Origin: Deltaproteobacteria bacterium
GTDB taxonomy: Bacteria; Desulfobacterota; Desulfobacteria; Desulfobacterales; Desulfatirhabdiaceae
NCBI GenBank assembly: GCA_026388755.1
Contig: JAPLJE010000028.1
Span: 1-8,163 of the forward strand
Length of the DNA stretch: 8,163 bases
Direction: 5' to 3'
In this document: piece by piece, positions 6,161 to 8,163 of the stretch
Position numbering within the stretch: the stretch's first letter is position 1
Layout of the letters: each line of letters begins with the position of its first letter
Notes under the pieces: generated by a model
The model's input: only the letters and a program-made list of their open reading frames with translations
Told to the model about the DNA's origin: nothing
Database searches by the model: none
Program-made: the position numbers and the translations under genes

Positions 6161-7300
6161 TTATGCGGCATTGCCCTTGTTCGGATTGATCAGATATTTC
6201 CGGCCGGTTGCTCGCCTGCCATAGACGGCGATCTCTTCCAGTTGCAATGCCTCGGCCAGCGAAACCACTTTCGTATAGTGGCTGGAAAAGGTCGTCTTCA
6301 GTTCGGCGACCACCCGCTTATGCAGACGCTGTTCCGCGGCGAATCCGATTTTTCGCAGACACTCCATTAGCAACCAGCCGCCGATACCGAATGCTGCGCC
6401 GAAACTGCGATGGAGCACGGTCGGTCCGGGGTCGAGTCCCCCATAGATGTAGACCTGTTTGTGGGTTGAGGAGCCGTATGGACTGTAGTTATTGTCCGAC
6501 ATTCGCAGCGCGGCCTCCATGCAGCTCAGTATCTGTCCGGCTAGTTTGCCGCCGCCGATGGCGTCAAAGGCCAGAGTCGCTCCGGTAGCAACCAGTGCCT
6601 GGGTGAGATCGTGTTTGAAGGTCGGGGTACTGGTGCTGCATACATGGGTCGCGCCGATGGCCCTGAGGATATTCTCCTGCTGCTCTGTTCGCACGATGTT
6701 TACCAACCCGATCTTGTCCTGGATGCATACCCTGTTGAGCATTTGTCCCAGGCTGGACGCCGCTGCTGTGTTTACCAGCGCGGTATGACCCTCCCGCCAC
6801 ATTGTTTCAACCATGCACAGTGCGGTGAGCGGGTTGACGAAGCAGGCGGCCCCTTCCGAAGGGGTGGTTCCCTCCGGCAGAATCAGACATTGCCTGGCCG
6901 GGACACAACGGTACTGCGAGTACAAATCGCCGCCAAATGTGGCTACGGTCTTGCCCAGGAGTGCCTGCACCTCGCTGGAGGAACCGATACTGACGACGAC
7001 GCCGGCTCCTTCATTGCCTGCCGGCATGGATTTATCAAGTCGGTTCTGCATGCTCTTCATCTGGGCACCTGGTATGCTCGCCGTCACCACGGGATTAGAG
7101 GGCGTGCCGGATTGCCTGGCGGTGCTCATGTCGGCGGTACCGAACAACAGCCCCAGGTCCGAAGGGTTCAATGGGGTTGCCTCGATGCGGATAACCACTT
7201 CGTCCGGATTGGGAGCTGGGACAGGGATGCTGACGAGGGAAAGTTCGAGTTCGCCGCTCGTTCTCACCAGGGAACGAAGCTGAAGTGCCGTGTTTGTCAT
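6161..7300 (-). CDS. Medium-chain dehydrogenase/reductase (zinc-binding dehydrogenase / quinone oxidoreductase-like)
   Basis: A 379-residue MDR-superfamily protein. The N-terminal GroES-like part carries EVVIRIEATPLNPSDLGLLF (34-53) and AGNEGAGVVV (94-103); the cofactor-binding part has NTAAASSLGQMLNRVC (177-192) and AFDAIGGGKLAGQ (244-256). Despite the usual family name, the cysteine-rich structural-zinc loop of alcohol dehydrogenases is absent, and no clear catalytic-zinc set is seen, so it is more like the quinone-reductase branch. An extra segment of about 40 residues (55-93) separates NPSD from AGNEGAG; I recall closely similar proteins of about 375-380 residues in many other Proteobacteria, so this is a well-conserved subfamily. 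The ATG at 7300 has AGAGG about eight bases upstream. It lies 75 bases after the short-chain dehydrogenase gene and is probably co-transcribed with it. The substrate cannot be predicted, and no link to the molybdenum genes is apparent. Confidence 0.9.
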   Translation of the reverse strand: MTNTALQLRSLVRTSGELELSLVSIPVPAPNPDEVVIRIEATPLNPSDLGLLFGTADMSTARQSGTPSNPVVTASIPGAQMKSMQNRLDKSMPAGNEGAGVVVSIGSSSEVQALLGKTVATFGGDLYSQYRCVPARQCLILPEGTTPSEGAACFVNPLTALCMVETMWREGHTALVNTAAASSLGQMLNRVCIQDKIGLVNIVRTEQQENILRAIGATHVCSTSTPTFKHDLTQALVATGATLAFDAIGGGKLAGQILSCMEAALRMSDNNYSPYGSSTHKQVYIYGGLDPGPTVLHRSFGAAFGIGGWLLMECLRKIGFAAEQRLHKRVVAELKTTFSSHYTKVVSLAEALQLEEIAVYGRRATGRKYLINPNKGNAA

Positions 7301-7341
7301 GCGGGTATCCTCTAATGATTGATGTGCTACTTGACTCCCAG

Positions 7342-7359
7342 GGCGTTATCGCGAACGCC
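7342..7359. repeat. Short perfect hairpin between the two dehydrogenase genes
   Basis: GGCGTT (7342-7347) and AACGCC (7354-7359) form a 6-bp stem with four G-C pairs and a six-base loop, in the 75-base gap between the short-chain and medium-chain dehydrogenase genes. There is no T-run after it in either direction, so it is not a standard terminator. It might protect or separate the two parts of the transcript, or have no role. Confidence 0.4.
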
Positions 7360-7375
7360 GCGACCAATAAAAAAC

Positions 7376-8163
7376 TCATTTTGACAATACTCCCCATCGT
7401 GCCAGCTTTAAATACAATGGTTTGAGCAAGCCATGCCTGTTCAACCATGCCGATAGGTTGTAATAAAGGTTAGGCGTAAGTCTTTTGTTCAGCCATAACA
7501 TCTTGCCGTAAACCATCGGCACCACATACAATTTATCCTTTTCCACCGCTCTGATCAGCTTTTTTGCTATTTTGTCCGCGGAATGCCCCACCTGGAATGC
7601 TGTCTTAGCGACTTCCCCTATCCATGGATCCGTAGTCTTCATATCGTCAAGAAGCCCTGTGTTAAAAAACATCGGACACGCTACCGTGATGTGAATATTA
7701 TCAGGCGCCGCCTCCATCCTTAACGTTTCCGAGAGAGAGATAACAGCGGCCTTGGTCACGCTGTATGGAGACATAATGATAAGGTTCAGTAGCCCGGCGG
7801 CAGACGCAACATTCATTATGTGCCCCCCGCCTTGCGCCTTCATCTTCGGTATAAACTCGTGGCATCCGTACAGCATACCCCAAAAATTAATATCAACGAT
7901 CGCCTTCCAATGTTCGAGGGGAACGTCTCCGACAGTTCCGCCGATCGCAATTCCAGCGTTGTTGATCAGAATGTCCACCCCGCGCCATGTGGAGAAGAAA
8001 TGATCCGCCATCGCTTTCACAGCGTTGGGATCTGTGACATCCGTTTGAAAGACTTCGCCTTTCCCACCGGCCTGCTCTACCATCTTAAGGGTTTGCTCAG
8101 ATCCGGCATTATTAATATCCACGATGCCGATCTTCCATCCCAGCTTGGCGAATTCCAATGACA
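7376..8163 (-). CDS. Short-chain dehydrogenase/reductase (SDR), 5' end outside window
   Basis: The frame is open to the right edge; 261 codons are present and roughly 15-25 N-terminal residues, including the TGxxxGxG cofactor loop, are missing. An in-frame TTG at 8158 is not the true start, because the visible sequence begins in the helix after that loop (SLEFAKLGWKIGIVDIN). The classical SDR set is otherwise complete: the NNAG motif in INNAGIAIGG, the active serine in NVASAAG, and Tyr-x3-Lys in SPYSVTKAA. The aspartate at the end of the second strand (GIVDIN) suggests NAD(H) rather than NADP(H). The C-terminal part (KLYVVPMVYGKMLWLNKRL onward) is longer and more hydrophobic and aromatic than in minimal SDRs, which hints at a lipid-like or bulky substrate or membrane contact. 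The gene precedes the medium-chain dehydrogenase on the same strand. The substrate is unknown. Confidence 0.92.
   Translation of the reverse strand, partial: SLEFAKLGWKIGIVDINNAGSEQTLKMVEQAGGKGEVFQTDVTDPNAVKAMADHFFSTWRGVDILINNAGIAIGGTVGDVPLEHWKAIVDINFWGMLYGCHEFIPKMKAQGGGHIMNVASAAGLLNLIIMSPYSVTKAAVISLSETLRMEAAPDNIHITVACPMFFNTGLLDDMKTTDPWIGEVAKTAFQVGHSADKIAKKLIRAVEKDKLYVVPMVYGKMLWLNKRLTPNLYYNLSAWLNRHGLLKPLYLKLARWGVLSK

Noticed and set aside
6611..7315. Plus-strand open frame of 234 codons opposite the medium-chain dehydrogenase
   Set aside because: Antisense to a strongly conserved protein, with no family-like sequence.
7342..7375. Intrinsic terminator between the two dehydrogenase genes
   Set aside because: The stem is good, but in the minus-strand direction it is followed by CTGGG, not a T-run; the T-run lies before the hairpin.
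8156..8158. TTG at 8158 as the start of the short-chain dehydrogenase
   Set aside because: The cofactor-binding TGxxxGxG loop would be missing and the frame remains open to the window edge, so the gene is cut by the edge rather than starting there.

Overview
The window is ordinary bacterial chromosome with tightly packed genes, mid-range G+C in the coding parts and AT-rich spacers. The gene set (a xanthine-oxidase-type molybdenum hydroxylase with its own maturation genes, next to dehydrogenases) and the protein style suggest an anaerobic, metabolically versatile member of the Desulfobacterota (old Deltaproteobacteria). That assignment is an inference from protein style, not from a marker gene.

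Region 1 (1-1654, minus strand) is the start of a molybdenum hydroxylase operon. Read in its own direction it runs: histidine phosphatase, FAD-binding subunit (CoxM/XdhB type), then the (2Fe-2S) subunit (CoxS/XdhC-small type), which is cut by the left window edge after 35 codons. The large molybdopterin subunit is not visible and is expected beyond the edge.

Region 2 (about 1655-1833) is a divergent control region. It contains an 11-bp perfect inverted repeat (1741-1751 / 1763-1773), and each arm carries a consensus -35 hexamer (TTGACA), one facing each operon. It is a good candidate operator for the adjacent IclR-family regulator.

Region 3 (1834-5705, plus strand) is a maturation operon: IclR regulator, MoeA-like molybdopterin-binding protein, XdhC/CoxI-type maturation factor, and a MobA/MocA-like nucleotidyltransferase fused to an HD phosphohydrolase domain. 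The genes are spaced 2, 32 and 1 bases apart. Together they look like a dedicated line that finishes the molybdenum cofactor (probably the cytosine dinucleotide form) and loads it into the hydroxylase encoded on the other strand. The MoeA-like gene looks broken near its 3' end: the reading frame shifts and about 30-40 conserved residues appear to be missing, while a Cys-rich tail survives in another frame.

Region 4 (5706-6160) is an AT-rich convergent intergenic stretch with several weak hairpins and no recognisable gene. Region 5 (6161-8163, minus strand) is an unrelated pair: a short-chain dehydrogenase (5' end cut by the right window edge) followed by a medium-chain, zinc-binding-type dehydrogenase, probably co-transcribed. 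No tRNA, rRNA, CRISPR or mobile element was seen.
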